Assembly (NCBI GenBank): GCA_013202515.1
Contig: JABMRN010000274.1
Location: forward strand, 1 to 5,497
Source of the DNA: Candidatus Omnitrophota bacterium
Lineage (GTDB): Bacteria > Omnitrophota > Gorgyraeia > JABMRN01
DNA length: 5,497 nt
Direction of reading: 5' to 3'
The notes under the pieces were generated by a model. The model worked only from the letters and a program-made list of their open reading frames with translations. It searched no databases and had not been told where the DNA came from. Positions 1-5,273 of this stretch are shown piece by piece; positions within the stretch are counted from its first letter, which is position 1; every line of letters begins with the position of its first letter. Made by a program: the position numbers and the translations under genes.

Positions 1-285
1 GTTGTGTACTCAGCAAAAACAGGCAATTTTGAACCGGCGTTTACGGCTACCGTTTTAAAGTATCCATCAAAGATTGGGGATATTGAATTACGCGCGGGGT
101 ACGCAATGGAATCGGAACCTATCGGAGCGATATGTTTTAAGGTTGGCGATTTAACAAAGTACGGATTTGTTCAGCCATTGCATAACATCTTAAATGTTAG
201 CGCAGGGCCGTATGTTGGTTACGATTTCCAAACTGAGGAATGGGATTACGGGGCATTGGTTACAATTATTAATTTGCAGTTTTAA
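1..285 (+). CDS. C-terminal part of a probable outer-membrane beta-barrel protein (5' end outside the window)
   Basis: The frame is open to the left edge, so this is the 3' end of a longer gene; the GTG at 4 is only an internal valine codon. The visible 94 residues alternate polar and hydrophobic positions in short stretches separated by Gly/Asp/Asn turns (for example ELRAGYAME, LNVSAGPYVGYDF and YGALVTIINLQF). The protein ends in phenylalanine with hydrophobic residues at every second position before it. That pattern is the usual C-terminal signal by which the BAM complex recognises outer-membrane barrels. The family cannot be identified from this fragment. A terminator 24 bases downstream separates it from the next transcription unit. 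The barrel call is inference from the strand pattern; a phage tail or fibre beta-structure is the main alternative. Confidence 0.55.
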   Translation, partial: VVYSAKTGNFEPAFTATVLKYPSKIGDIELRAGYAMESEPIGAICFKVGDLTKYGFVQPLHNILNVSAGPYVGYDFQTEEWDYGALVTIINLQF

Positions 286-308
286 CAATCCTCGACGACA
301 AAATCAGG

Positions 309-341
309 GGCTACTCTCGAAAAAGGGAGTAGCCTTTTTTT
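309..341 (+). terminator. Strong intrinsic terminator after the beta-barrel-like gene
   Basis: GGCTACTCTC (309-318) pairs with GGGAGTAGCC (325-334) to form a 10-bp stem with one G-T wobble and a GAAAAA loop. Seven T residues (335-341) follow directly. This is a textbook rho-independent terminator. It ends the upstream unit just before the next promoter. Confidence 0.92.
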
Positions 342-346
342 GTGCA

Positions 347-364
347 AATTATTATAAAATAATT
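347..364. repeat. AT-rich perfect inverted repeat beside promoter 1, possible operator or UP element
   Basis: AATTATT (347-353) and AATAATT (358-364) are perfect reverse complements separated by four bases. They lie one base upstream of the TTGACA box. The first gene of the operon encodes a ribbon-helix-helix protein, a class that often represses its own promoter, so an operator is plausible. Because both arms are pure A/T, chance or a simple UP element is also possible. Confidence 0.35.
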
Positions 365-365
365 C

Positions 366-393
366 TTGACAAAATGAAAAAATATGGTAAACT
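366..393 (+). promoter_or_regulatory. Sigma70-like promoter for the recombination operon
   Basis: A perfect TTGACA (-35) lies at 366-371 and TAAACT (-10, 4 of 6 consensus bases) at 388-393, with a 16-bp spacer. It lies between the upstream terminator and the first gene of a long co-directional gene run, where a promoter is expected. The ten bases AATATGGTAA (381-390) recur at a second promoter near 5257-5285. Transcription would begin near base 400, leaving a leader of about 25 bases with a strong ribosome binding site. Confidence 0.75.
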
Positions 394-424
394 TATTTTA
401 AGGAAAACGAAAGGAGGTAAAAAG

Positions 425-559
425 ATGAAAACTTGCAAGGTTGCAATAGACACGGAAGTGCATTTCGATTTAAAGATACAGTGCGCTAAGACTGGCATGA
501 AGATTGGGTCATTAGCAACAAAGATAATTAAGGATTGGTTAAAGAAAAAGCAAAGGTGA
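425..559 (+). CDS. Small ribbon-helix-helix (Arc/MetJ-like) DNA-binding protein, 44 aa
   Basis: This is probably a dimeric DNA-binding regulator. The ATG at 425 is chosen because an excellent ribosome binding site, AAGGAGGT (411-418), lies six bases upstream; the frame is open further left, but nothing there supports a start. A short N-terminal strand (KVAIDTEVH, residues 5-13) is followed by helix A (FDLKIQCAKTG), a turn (MKIGSL) and helix B (ATKIIKDWLKKKQR). This is the usual strand-helix-helix order of RHH proteins and is similar in style to plasmid CopG/Arc-like proteins. It is the first gene after promoter 1 and next to an AT-rich inverted repeat, which fits autoregulation (inference). 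Its stop codon is four bases before the next ATG. Confidence 0.72.
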   Translation: MKTCKVAIDTEVHFDLKIQCAKTGMKIGSLATKIIKDWLKKKQR

Positions 560-562
560 TTT

Positions 563-652
563 ATGAATTGTGAACAATGCGGAAGTCCAAAGGTACGAAA
601 GCATGGCCTTTGTTTAGACTGCCTGCATGACGTGAGGGGGGAAGGGGCATGA
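563..652 (+). CDS. Tiny double-CxxC zinc-knuckle protein, 29 aa
   Basis: The 29-residue product has the pattern C3-x2-C6 and C17-x2-C20 (ends CEQC and CLDC), which would bind one zinc ion as in zinc-ribbon or zinc-knuckle peptides. AAAGGTG (552-558), overlapping the end of the preceding gene, serves as ribosome binding site. The last four bases, ATGA (649-652), combine this gene's TGA with the next gene's ATG, which indicates translational coupling. The conserved cysteine spacing and the tight junctions on both sides are why I treat it as real despite its size. The function is not known; small phage proteins of this kind are usually uncharacterised. Confidence 0.6.
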   Translation: MNCEQCGSPKVRKHGLCLDCLHDVRGEGA

Positions 653-819
653 AGTATCTAGTTACGCAGATAGTTACCAGAAGCCAAGTTGTCGGAGGTT
701 TTAGCGCGGCAGACGCGCTAGGGGCTTTTAAGAAAGCTGATACCTCAAAAGATTCAAAGGATACGAGATTTACGGTTGACGAATACAGAGAAAAGGAGCG
801 TGAAGAAGATGGGAAATAA
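649..819 (+). CDS. Small hypothetical phage protein, 56 aa
   Basis: The start ATG overlaps the previous stop as ATGA, with a purine-rich GAGGGGGGAAGGGG run just upstream acting as ribosome binding site. The end overlaps the annealing-protein gene by 11 bases, so the frame is locked between two neighbours. The N-terminus is strand-like (KYLVTQIVTRSQVVGG), followed by a short helix (SAADALGAFKKAD) and a very charged C-terminal tail rich in Lys, Asp, Glu and Arg. There is no signal peptide or membrane segment. I do not recognise a family. It may be a regulator or accessory of the recombination module, but this is based only on position. Confidence 0.55.
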   Translation: MKYLVTQIVTRSQVVGGFSAADALGAFKKADTSKDSKDTRFTVDEYREKEREEDGK

Positions 820-1453
820 CGATCAAGCGGTAGCGGTAAAAAAGAATAAAATTAAAAAACCTCAAAAGCCTACATCAGAATTAGCAATTATGGAGTCTTT
901 AGCTGAACCAATGGCTTTAGGGAATGTATTTATGCAAAGCGGTATGTTTAAAGATATTGAATCTCAAGCACAAGCGGTTGTGAAGATCCTTGCGGGCCGG
1001 GAGCTAGGACTTGCTCCGCTTGAGAGCATGACAAATATTTACATGGTAAATGGTAAGGTTGCGCTACAGGCTAAGATTATTGGATCCCTTATCAAAAAAT
1101 CATCTAAATATGATTATACGGTTGATATTCTAACTAATGAAAGTTGTAAACTTACTTTTTATGGATTAGATTCAGTCCGCAATGGTTCAGGTGAAATAAC
1201 ATATGAAAGGAGGGAAATAGGGAAAAGTGAGTTTTCTATAAAAGACGCTGCAAAGGCCGGGATAGTTAATAAAGATGTATGGAAAAGTTATCCGCGAAAT
1301 ATGCTTTTTGCAAGAGCGTTAAGCAATGGATCTAAATGGTATTGTAGTGATGTGTTTTGTGGGTATACAGCCGAAGAGTTGGAAACTCCGCAAGATATAA
1401 CTTCGGTAGTAACTATTACCGATAAAGGGAAGGTTGAAGAGAATGGCAAGTAA
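809..1453 (+). CDS. RecT/Red-beta-like single-strand annealing recombinase
   Basis: The 214-aa product is probably a ssDNA-annealing protein that pairs complementary strands exposed by the exonuclease encoded next. The ATG at 809 is preferred over an upstream in-frame TTG (776) because AAGGAG (793-798) lies ten bases before it. A Lys-rich tail (residues 11-20) precedes the core. The core includes KILAGRELGLAPLESMTNIYMVNGKVAL (about 59-86, in the style of the RecT 'A..G..P...IY...GK' segment), then KSSKYDYTV, and then YPRNMLFARALSNGSKWYCSDVF (161-183), which is typical of phage RecT-type proteins. About 210 aa is short for RecT (about 270) but common for this phage branch. The gene overlaps both neighbours by 11 bases. 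A more distant annealing-protein family is the main alternative. Confidence 0.7.
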   Translation: MGNNDQAVAVKKNKIKKPQKPTSELAIMESLAEPMALGNVFMQSGMFKDIESQAQAVVKILAGRELGLAPLESMTNIYMVNGKVALQAKIIGSLIKKSSKYDYTVDILTNESCKLTFYGLDSVRNGSGEITYERREIGKSEFSIKDAAKAGIVNKDVWKSYPRNMLFARALSNGSKWYCSDVFCGYTAEELETPQDITSVVTITDKGKVEENGK

Positions 1454-2075
1454 GAGATATAATAACAGTTATCCGTCGGTAACTCAGGTTCTAGGAGTAT
1501 TGCGTAAGATTGGTTTAGAGTATTGGTTTAAATACAATACAGCACAGTTTTGTAATGCAGAAAGTAAAAAAGGGTTACAGATTGGATCCCAGATTCATGA
1601 AGCTATACAAAGCCAGATTGAGGAAAAAGAAGTTAAGATTGAAACTCAGTATGGTGAAGAAGTTAAAACTGCTCTTGAAGCCTTTATGATGTTTAAAAAG
1701 GATAGGCCAGATATTCAGCTTAAAAAAGCTGAAATTAAGCTAACAAGCGAGAAGTATAAATTTAATGGTACTATGGATTGTCTTGCTGAAATTGATGGTA
1801 CTTTAATAATGGCAGATTGGAAAACAGGTAAAAACAGAAAGGAGCGAACTAAGCCAGATATTTATGATGAACATTTATATCAAGTAAGTGCTTATGTTAT
1901 GGCTTATAATGAACAAGAAGGCGCAGATATTAAACGTGCGTTTATCTTGGCTATAGCAAAGAACGGTGTAAGCTATAATTATAAGGAGTTAAGTTGGAAC
2001 GAGATCAGAGCATGTTTCCATGAAGTATTTTTACCATGCCTGCAAATTTTTAATTATCAAGAAAGGATTAAATAA
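1443..2075 (+). CDS. PD-(D/E)XK exonuclease of the RecB/Cas4-like type
   Basis: The 210-aa product is probably a DNA exonuclease that makes single-stranded ends for the annealing protein. The ATG at 1443 has AGGGAAGG (1426-1433) upstream and overlaps the annealing gene by 11 bases; an in-frame TTG at 1434 is less likely. Visible motifs are H52 in IGSQIHEAI, E97 in KAEIKL, D112 in NGTMDCLAEIDG, D125-W126-K127 in MADWKTGK, and Q147/Y151 in YQVSAY. Together these form the PDDEXK core with the QxxxY motif of RecB-family nucleases. The catalytic acid before Lys is Asp (DxK) rather than Glu, a common variant. There is no helicase domain and no cysteine cluster like that of Cas4. It forms a pair with the annealing protein comparable to lambda Exo/Bet or RecE/RecT. 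Confidence 0.82.
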   Translation: MASKRYNNSYPSVTQVLGVLRKIGLEYWFKYNTAQFCNAESKKGLQIGSQIHEAIQSQIEEKEVKIETQYGEEVKTALEAFMMFKKDRPDIQLKKAEIKLTSEKYKFNGTMDCLAEIDGTLIMADWKTGKNRKERTKPDIYDEHLYQVSAYVMAYNEQEGADIKRAFILAIAKNGVSYNYKELSWNEIRACFHEVFLPCLQIFNYQERIK

Positions 2076-2076
2076 A

Positions 2077-2511
2077 ATGGGATATTCGATGGATATGTCA
2101 AAAGAACAGAAAAAGAAACCTCTTCTTCCTGAAGGGTGGAGGCCATTTAAGATCGTAGGGTGTGAAGAATCAATGAGTAAAGCAGGTAATGAAATGTTTA
2201 TCTTTACCTTTATGGATATAGAAACTAAGCAAGAAGCTGAAATATATGCGGTTTCTGTACCTAAAAAAAGATGGTTTTTAAAAGCTATATTAGCTGCTTG
2301 CGGTGTGGATGCTGCTGAAGATGGAGTTTATAATTGGGACATCCCGGATGTTATGGAAAAAGCTGTTTCTGGGTATGTTGAACATGAAGATAAGGAATGG
2401 GTTAATAGAAACAACGAAACAGTTGTTTCAAAGAAATCCAAAATTACTAATGTTGAAGAAATAGATCCACAAGAATTAGCAAAGGTAATTGAAAAATCAG
2501 GATCGTTTTAA
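2077..2511 (+). CDS. DUF669/SSB-like phage protein, probable ssDNA-binding role
   Basis: The 144-aa product starts at the ATG at 2077, one base after the exonuclease stop, with GAAAGGA (2061-2067) as ribosome binding site. A longer frame begins inside the exonuclease gene but has no supporting start. After a basic N-terminus, the core PLLPEGWRPFKIVG...SKAGNEMFIFTF...AEIYAV (about 16-59) has the shape of DUF669-like and OB-fold ssDNA-binding proteins found in phage recombination clusters. The segment KKRWFLKAILAACGV (63-77) is also common in that group. The C-terminus is charged and ends in Phe (KSGSF), loosely reminiscent of the acidic/aromatic tails of SSBs. The ssDNA-binding role is inferred from this resemblance and the neighbours. 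Confidence 0.6.
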   Translation: MGYSMDMSKEQKKKPLLPEGWRPFKIVGCEESMSKAGNEMFIFTFMDIETKQEAEIYAVSVPKKRWFLKAILAACGVDAAEDGVYNWDIPDVMEKAVSGYVEHEDKEWVNRNNETVVSKKSKITNVEEIDPQELAKVIEKSGSF

Positions 2512-2521
2512 GTAAATGAAC

Positions 2522-2557
2522 GCCGGAAACCTCTCGGGTGAAACCGGGAGGAACGGC
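2522..2557 (+). other. Two-tier RNA hairpin in the 71-base gap after the SSB-like gene
   Basis: CCTCTCGG (2530-2537) pairs with CCGGGAGG (2544-2551) through eight pairs including one G-T, closing a GTGAAA loop. GCCG (2522-2525) pairs with CGGC (2554-2557) outside a small purine-rich internal loop (GAAA opposite AA). No T-run follows, so it is not a simple terminator. It lies just before the ribosome binding site AAAGGA (2571-2576) of the next gene and could affect mRNA stability, processing or translation. An 18-codon frame (2516-2572) also spans it. Confidence 0.55.
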
Positions 2558-2582
2558 ATAACGCCAAAATAAAGGAAATGTA

Positions 2583-3242
2583 ATGGACAACCAAACGGTA
2601 GAATTAAAAAAAGAGGTAACAGATTTAGTTGTACAAGCAAATGGTTATAAAATAAAAACTCAAGAAGAATTTAATGGTACGGCCGATTTTCTTAAAACCA
2701 TAAAAGGCCTTCAAAAGAAAATTAAAGAATGCTTTGATCCTATTGTTTCTAAAGCAAAAGCAACGCATACCGAAGCTTGTAATAAGAGATCTGAACATTT
2801 AGAACCTACATTAAAAGCTGAAAAGATTATTAAACAGAAAATGATAGTATATTCTACAGCTATTGAAGCAGCAAGGGAAAAAGAAAAAGATCGCTTGCGA
2901 TTGATTGCGATTGAAAAAGAACGTAAAGAAAAAGAGCGCCTTGAGAAAAGGGCAGAAAAAGCCGAAGAAAAAGGTCAAACAGAAAAAGCCGATGCGCTGA
3001 GAGAGCAGAAAGAGGATGTATATGTTGCTCCGGCTGCTCCTGAAACTGTACATGAAACACCTAAAGGTGTATCATTCCGCGAAGTTTGGTCGGCTGAGGT
3101 AATAGATAAGGGCCAGATACCTATTGAGTGGCTAGTGCCGAATCAACTGGCCTTAGACGCTCACGCCAGAAGCACTAAGGGGCAGATTCCTATAAAGGGT
3201 GTCAGGTTCAATATGAAGAAAATTGCTGCGGGGCGGTCGTGA
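2583..3242 (+). CDS. Phage coiled-coil protein of unknown function, common near recombination genes
   Basis: The 219-aa product starts at the ATG at 2583 with AAAGGA (2571-2576) six bases upstream. The N-terminal part (about 10-90) is helical, with FLKTIKGLQKKIKECFDPIV, the typical opening of a widespread phage hypothetical family found beside RecT/ERF genes. Residues 95-145 form a strongly charged Lys/Glu/Arg coiled coil. A Pro/Ala linker (VAPAAPET) follows, and then a conserved C-terminal domain (VSFREVWSAEVID...IPIEWLVPNQ...IKGVRF, about 163-208). KGQIPI occurs twice in this domain (176-181 and 199-204). The family's function is unknown to me; a DNA-transaction or host-nuclease-inhibitor role, as with Gam-like proteins, is speculation from context. 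Its stop forms TGATG with a following micro-ORF. Confidence 0.75.
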   Translation: MDNQTVELKKEVTDLVVQANGYKIKTQEEFNGTADFLKTIKGLQKKIKECFDPIVSKAKATHTEACNKRSEHLEPTLKAEKIIKQKMIVYSTAIEAAREKEKDRLRLIAIEKERKEKERLEKRAEKAEEKGQTEKADALREQKEDVYVAPAAPETVHETPKGVSFREVWSAEVIDKGQIPIEWLVPNQLALDAHARSTKGQIPIKGVRFNMKKIAAGRS

Positions 3243-3298
3243 TGATATGCCCAATAATGAGTAGCGTAGACGTGTATGAGTGCGTCAAAGGAGAATGA
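3242..3298 (+). pseudogene. 18-codon micro-ORF, possible remnant of a small phage Cys protein or a coupling peptide
   Basis: The ATG overlaps the preceding stop (TGATG, 3240-3244). The product MICPIMSSVDVYECVKGE ends one base before the next gene's ATG at 3300. The opening 'MxCPIMS' and the following 'ECxxGE' look like the start of small phage Cys-rich proteins that normally continue with 'CALW'-type sequence. Here a TGA stops the frame at that point. Its 3' end carries the ribosome binding site AAAGGAG (3287-3293) of the next gene. It may be a decayed gene kept as a translational coupler. The resemblance is from memory and the length is very short. Confidence 0.35.
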
Positions 3299-3299
3299 G

Positions 3300-3587
3300 A
3301 TGGAAGAGAAAATTTACCGGTGTGATAAATGTAAGGAACAAGTTGATACACCTGAAGAGCTTGTATGTATATCCATAGAACTGAGTATTAATTCTTGCAG
3401 GCCCCCCGAAGTCCGAGAGAGGATGGATATGTGTTCGATCTGCGCCGAGAAGTTAGGCCTTATACGCAGATATGTAGAAGGTAAGGAAATCTTGCCTGGC
3501 CAGGCTCCAAATGTGGAGGAAAAGCTTTATGATATAATAGCGGATATCGTTCACGATGTTCACTGCGACATTGACCATAGGCCATAG
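3300..3587 (+). CDS. Small double-CxxC (zinc-binding) hypothetical protein, 95 aa
   Basis: The ATG at 3300 is chosen over the in-frame ATG at 3276 because the strong site AAAGGAG (3287-3293) lies six bases before 3300 and nothing comparable precedes 3276. Two CxxC pairs, C8/C11 (YRCDKCKEQ) and C45/C48 (MCSICAEKL), flank a strand-rich stretch. This pattern is typical of a small zinc-stabilised domain. The C-terminal third is acidic with a probable helix (VEEKLYDIIADIVHDVH) and extra His/Cys residues near the end. I do not recognise a named family. It follows the micro-ORF and precedes a winged-helix gene, so a role in nucleic-acid binding or regulation is possible but unproven. Confidence 0.62.
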   Translation: MEEKIYRCDKCKEQVDTPEELVCISIELSINSCRPPEVRERMDMCSICAEKLGLIRRYVEGKEILPGQAPNVEEKLYDIIADIVHDVHCDIDHRP

Positions 3588-3601
3588 GAGGGCAAATAGC
3601 C

Positions 3602-3829
3602 ATGACACAAAAAGACAGGCTTAGAAACTTTTTCCAATCATGTCCGGGCCAATGGATTGCGCTTACTACAATATTGGATATGAGAATTTCGCAATACGGA
3701 AGCCGAATTTTGGATTTGAGACGAGAAGGTATGCAGATTGATAATAAGGTCGTGAAGGTTGTTAATGGGCAGAAGTGGACTGCGTTTCGGTATCGGCCGC
3801 AGGTTGAACAAATGGAGATGTTTTCGTGA
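3602..3829 (+). CDS. Small winged-helix/helix-turn-helix protein, 75 aa
   Basis: A clear ribosome binding site, AGGAGGG (3586-3592), overlapping the previous stop, precedes the ATG at 3602 by nine bases. The product reads like a compact winged helix. A first helix (TQKDRLRNFFQSC, residues 2-14) is followed by a second helix (WIALTTILDM, about 18-27), a recognition helix (SQYGSRILDLRREG, 30-43), and a wing (MQIDNKVVKVVNGQKWTAFRYR). This matches small phage HTH proteins that recognise DNA. It overlaps the following radical SAM gene by four bases (GTGA), so the two are co-translated. The target is unknown; a regulator of phage genes is the simplest reading. Confidence 0.68.
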   Translation: MTQKDRLRNFFQSCPGQWIALTTILDMRISQYGSRILDLRREGMQIDNKVVKVVNGQKWTAFRYRPQVEQMEMFS

Positions 3830-4641
3830 AAATAGCCAGAGTATTCCCTACAAAAACAAGTATGACGCCAGAGGATTCTGACGCGTATTATGGATTGCCT
3901 TTAGGATTGATTATGCCTAAATATGATCAGATCCATATATCTGTAACCTTTACATGGGATCTTGACAAGGCAGAACGACTTGCGAGTGAGTGGGGAAGGT
4001 ATGGTAAAGTGAAAATTGGTGGGCCGGCGCTTGGGGATCCGGGAGGTGAGTTTACTCCGGGGACGTATGTCAAGCATGGGGTAACGATCACGTCACGCGG
4101 TTGCCCGAATAAGTGTTGGTTTTGTTTCGTACCTAAAAGAGAGGGGGATCAAAGGGAATTATCAGAAATTAAGGAAGGCAATATTGTGTTAGATAATAAC
4201 TTGACAGCCTGTACTTGGACTCATTTAGAAAAGGTATTCAGGATGTTAATGAAGCAAAAGCAGGTATCTTTTAATGCAGGATTAGAGGCTGCTAGAATAG
4301 ATCAAACCTTTGTTGATAGGTTAAGGGCATTACCAAGCCTGAAAGAGTTGTGGTTAGCTTATGATCGGGCTGACGCAGAAGAACCTTTGGTCAGGGCAGT
4401 TGGGAGATTGAAGAATCATTTTCCGCGTAATAAGATACGCTGTTATGTATTGATTGGGTATAAAGGTGATACAATAGAAAAGGCAGAGTCACGGCTTATA
4501 AGAGCGTGGGATATAGGCACAAAACCATTTGCCATGCTATATAAAGACGAGTGCAACACGGAGCAATCTAAGGAATGGAAATTGTTTCAAAGAAAATGGA
4601 CTCGCCCTGCAATATTCTGTAGTTTAATGAAAAACAGATAA
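3826..4641 (+). CDS. Phage-type radical SAM protein of unknown reaction
   Basis: The 271-aa product contains C93-PNK-C97-WF-C100 within ITSRGCPNKCWFCFVPKREG, the CxxxCxxC signature that binds a 4Fe-4S cluster and cleaves S-adenosylmethionine to a 5'-deoxyadenosyl radical. Before it lies KIGGPALGDPGGEFTPG (63-79). After it come LDNNLTAC (122-129), LKELWLAYDRAD (172-183), KIRCYVLIGYKGDT (203-216) and a C-terminal KWTRPA (257-262). I recognise this order from a recurrent phage/bacterial radical SAM family that often starts 'MKIxVFPxKT'. That supports the GTG start at 3826 over the ATG at 3862 (Met13), and GGAGATG (3814-3820) can serve as its ribosome binding site. There is no extra cluster domain or transporter. 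The substrate is unknown; modification of nucleic acid or protein is speculation. Confidence 0.85.
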   Translation: MKIARVFPTKTSMTPEDSDAYYGLPLGLIMPKYDQIHISVTFTWDLDKAERLASEWGRYGKVKIGGPALGDPGGEFTPGTYVKHGVTITSRGCPNKCWFCFVPKREGDQRELSEIKEGNIVLDNNLTACTWTHLEKVFRMLMKQKQVSFNAGLEAARIDQTFVDRLRALPSLKELWLAYDRADAEEPLVRAVGRLKNHFPRNKIRCYVLIGYKGDTIEKAESRLIRAWDIGTKPFAMLYKDECNTEQSKEWKLFQRKWTRPAIFCSLMKNR

Positions 4642-4672
4642 CCGGCCTTATAAGCCAAAACAGAAGGAAATC

Positions 4673-4894
4673 ATGGATCGTAAATACGAAGCGAAATTTA
4701 CTTGCGGAGCTTGCGGAAAAGTGAGTATAATGTCTGATAAACAGGTTGAAAAAACTTTAAGCGAAGATAGTTTTAAGGGCATATGTTCATGTGGCGGATT
4801 TTGGTATGGTTCTAAGATGACAGCGAAATTTAAACCAAGTGGATCATGGAAATGGTGCTATGATTCCGGATCCACAACAGAAAGGAAGGTGTAG
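4673..4894 (+). CDS. Small zinc-ribbon-like hypothetical protein, 73 aa
   Basis: The ATG at 4673 follows GAAGGA (4663-4668) at a short four-base spacing. The product has C11-x2-C14 (FTCGACGKV) and C38-x-C40 (GICSCGGFW), a four-cysteine arrangement consistent with a zinc ribbon, though the second pair has only one residue between the cysteines. A charged helix-like segment (SDKQVEKTLSEDSF, 21-34) links the pairs. The C-terminal half is rich in Trp, Gly and Ser (GSWKWCYDSGS). No family is recognised. It lies 31 bases after the radical SAM gene, and its stop is one base before the start of the exported protein, so all three are probably on one transcript. Confidence 0.6.
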   Translation: MDRKYEAKFTCGACGKVSIMSDKQVEKTLSEDSFKGICSCGGFWYGSKMTAKFKPSGSWKWCYDSGSTTERKV

Positions 4895-4895
4895 T

Positions 4896-5273
4896 ATGAA
4901 GTTGAAGTACAGTTTTATGGTAATGCTGTTAATGATCGTAATGATGGTAATGGTAGCGTCAGTATTCGCTATTGAGGAAGCCGATCTGATGGCTCAGAGG
5001 GAGAAGCATATCAAGGGCGCTGATGTTGTGGCCAATAGGATCAATGCTGATAGGGCGTTACTGGAACGGTTGCGTGGCGCGATTTTCACGATTGATGAGT
5101 TGGTGAATGCGGCTGAGGCGAAGAAGGTGGCGGCTGCGGAAATGGCGAAAAAGGCGGAAAAGTTGCCAGTATTTAGCAAAGATGACGCTGGTACAAAAGA
5201 TGAAATTGCCGTTGTTCCGACGACAGATGAGGGGGAAATAAATCTTGAGAAAAGTGTTGACACGGTAGAATAA
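4896..5273 (+). CDS. Small exported or membrane-anchored helical protein, 125 aa
   Basis: AAAGGAAGG (4881-4889) precedes the ATG at 4896 by six bases; upstream in-frame ATGs lie inside the zinc-ribbon gene and lack such a site. Residues 1-25 form a classic signal: a basic MKLKYS, then a very hydrophobic Met/Val/Leu-rich core (7-20), then ASVFA with a likely signal peptidase I cut after A25. The mature part is helical and charged (IEEADLMAQREKHIKGADVVANRINADRALLERLRG) and then Ala/Lys-rich (residues 72-89). It ends in an acidic Thr/Asp/Glu tail. It could act in the periplasm, for example in lysis (spanin-like) or superinfection control, but no family is recognised. Its last codons overlap promoter 2. 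Confidence 0.65.
   Translation: MKLKYSFMVMLLMIVMMVMVASVFAIEEADLMAQREKHIKGADVVANRINADRALLERLRGAIFTIDELVNAAEAKKVAAAEMAKKAEKLPVFSKDDAGTKDEIAVVPTTDEGEINLEKSVDTVE

Noticed and set aside
194..424. Open frame upstream of the RHH gene, extending it leftwards
   Set aside because: It runs through the end of the barrel-like gene, the terminator and promoter 1; the strong AAGGAGGT site fixes the start at 425.
2811..3060. Two minus-strand open frames rich in Phe and Leu
   Set aside because: They are antisense shadows of the Lys/Glu-rich coiled coil in the + strand gene, with low-complexity composition and no ribosome binding site.
4642..4672. GGCCTTATAAGCC near-palindrome after the radical SAM gene as a terminator
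   Set aside because: Only three solid G-C pairs with a weak interior and no T-run follow, and the next gene starts within 31 bases.
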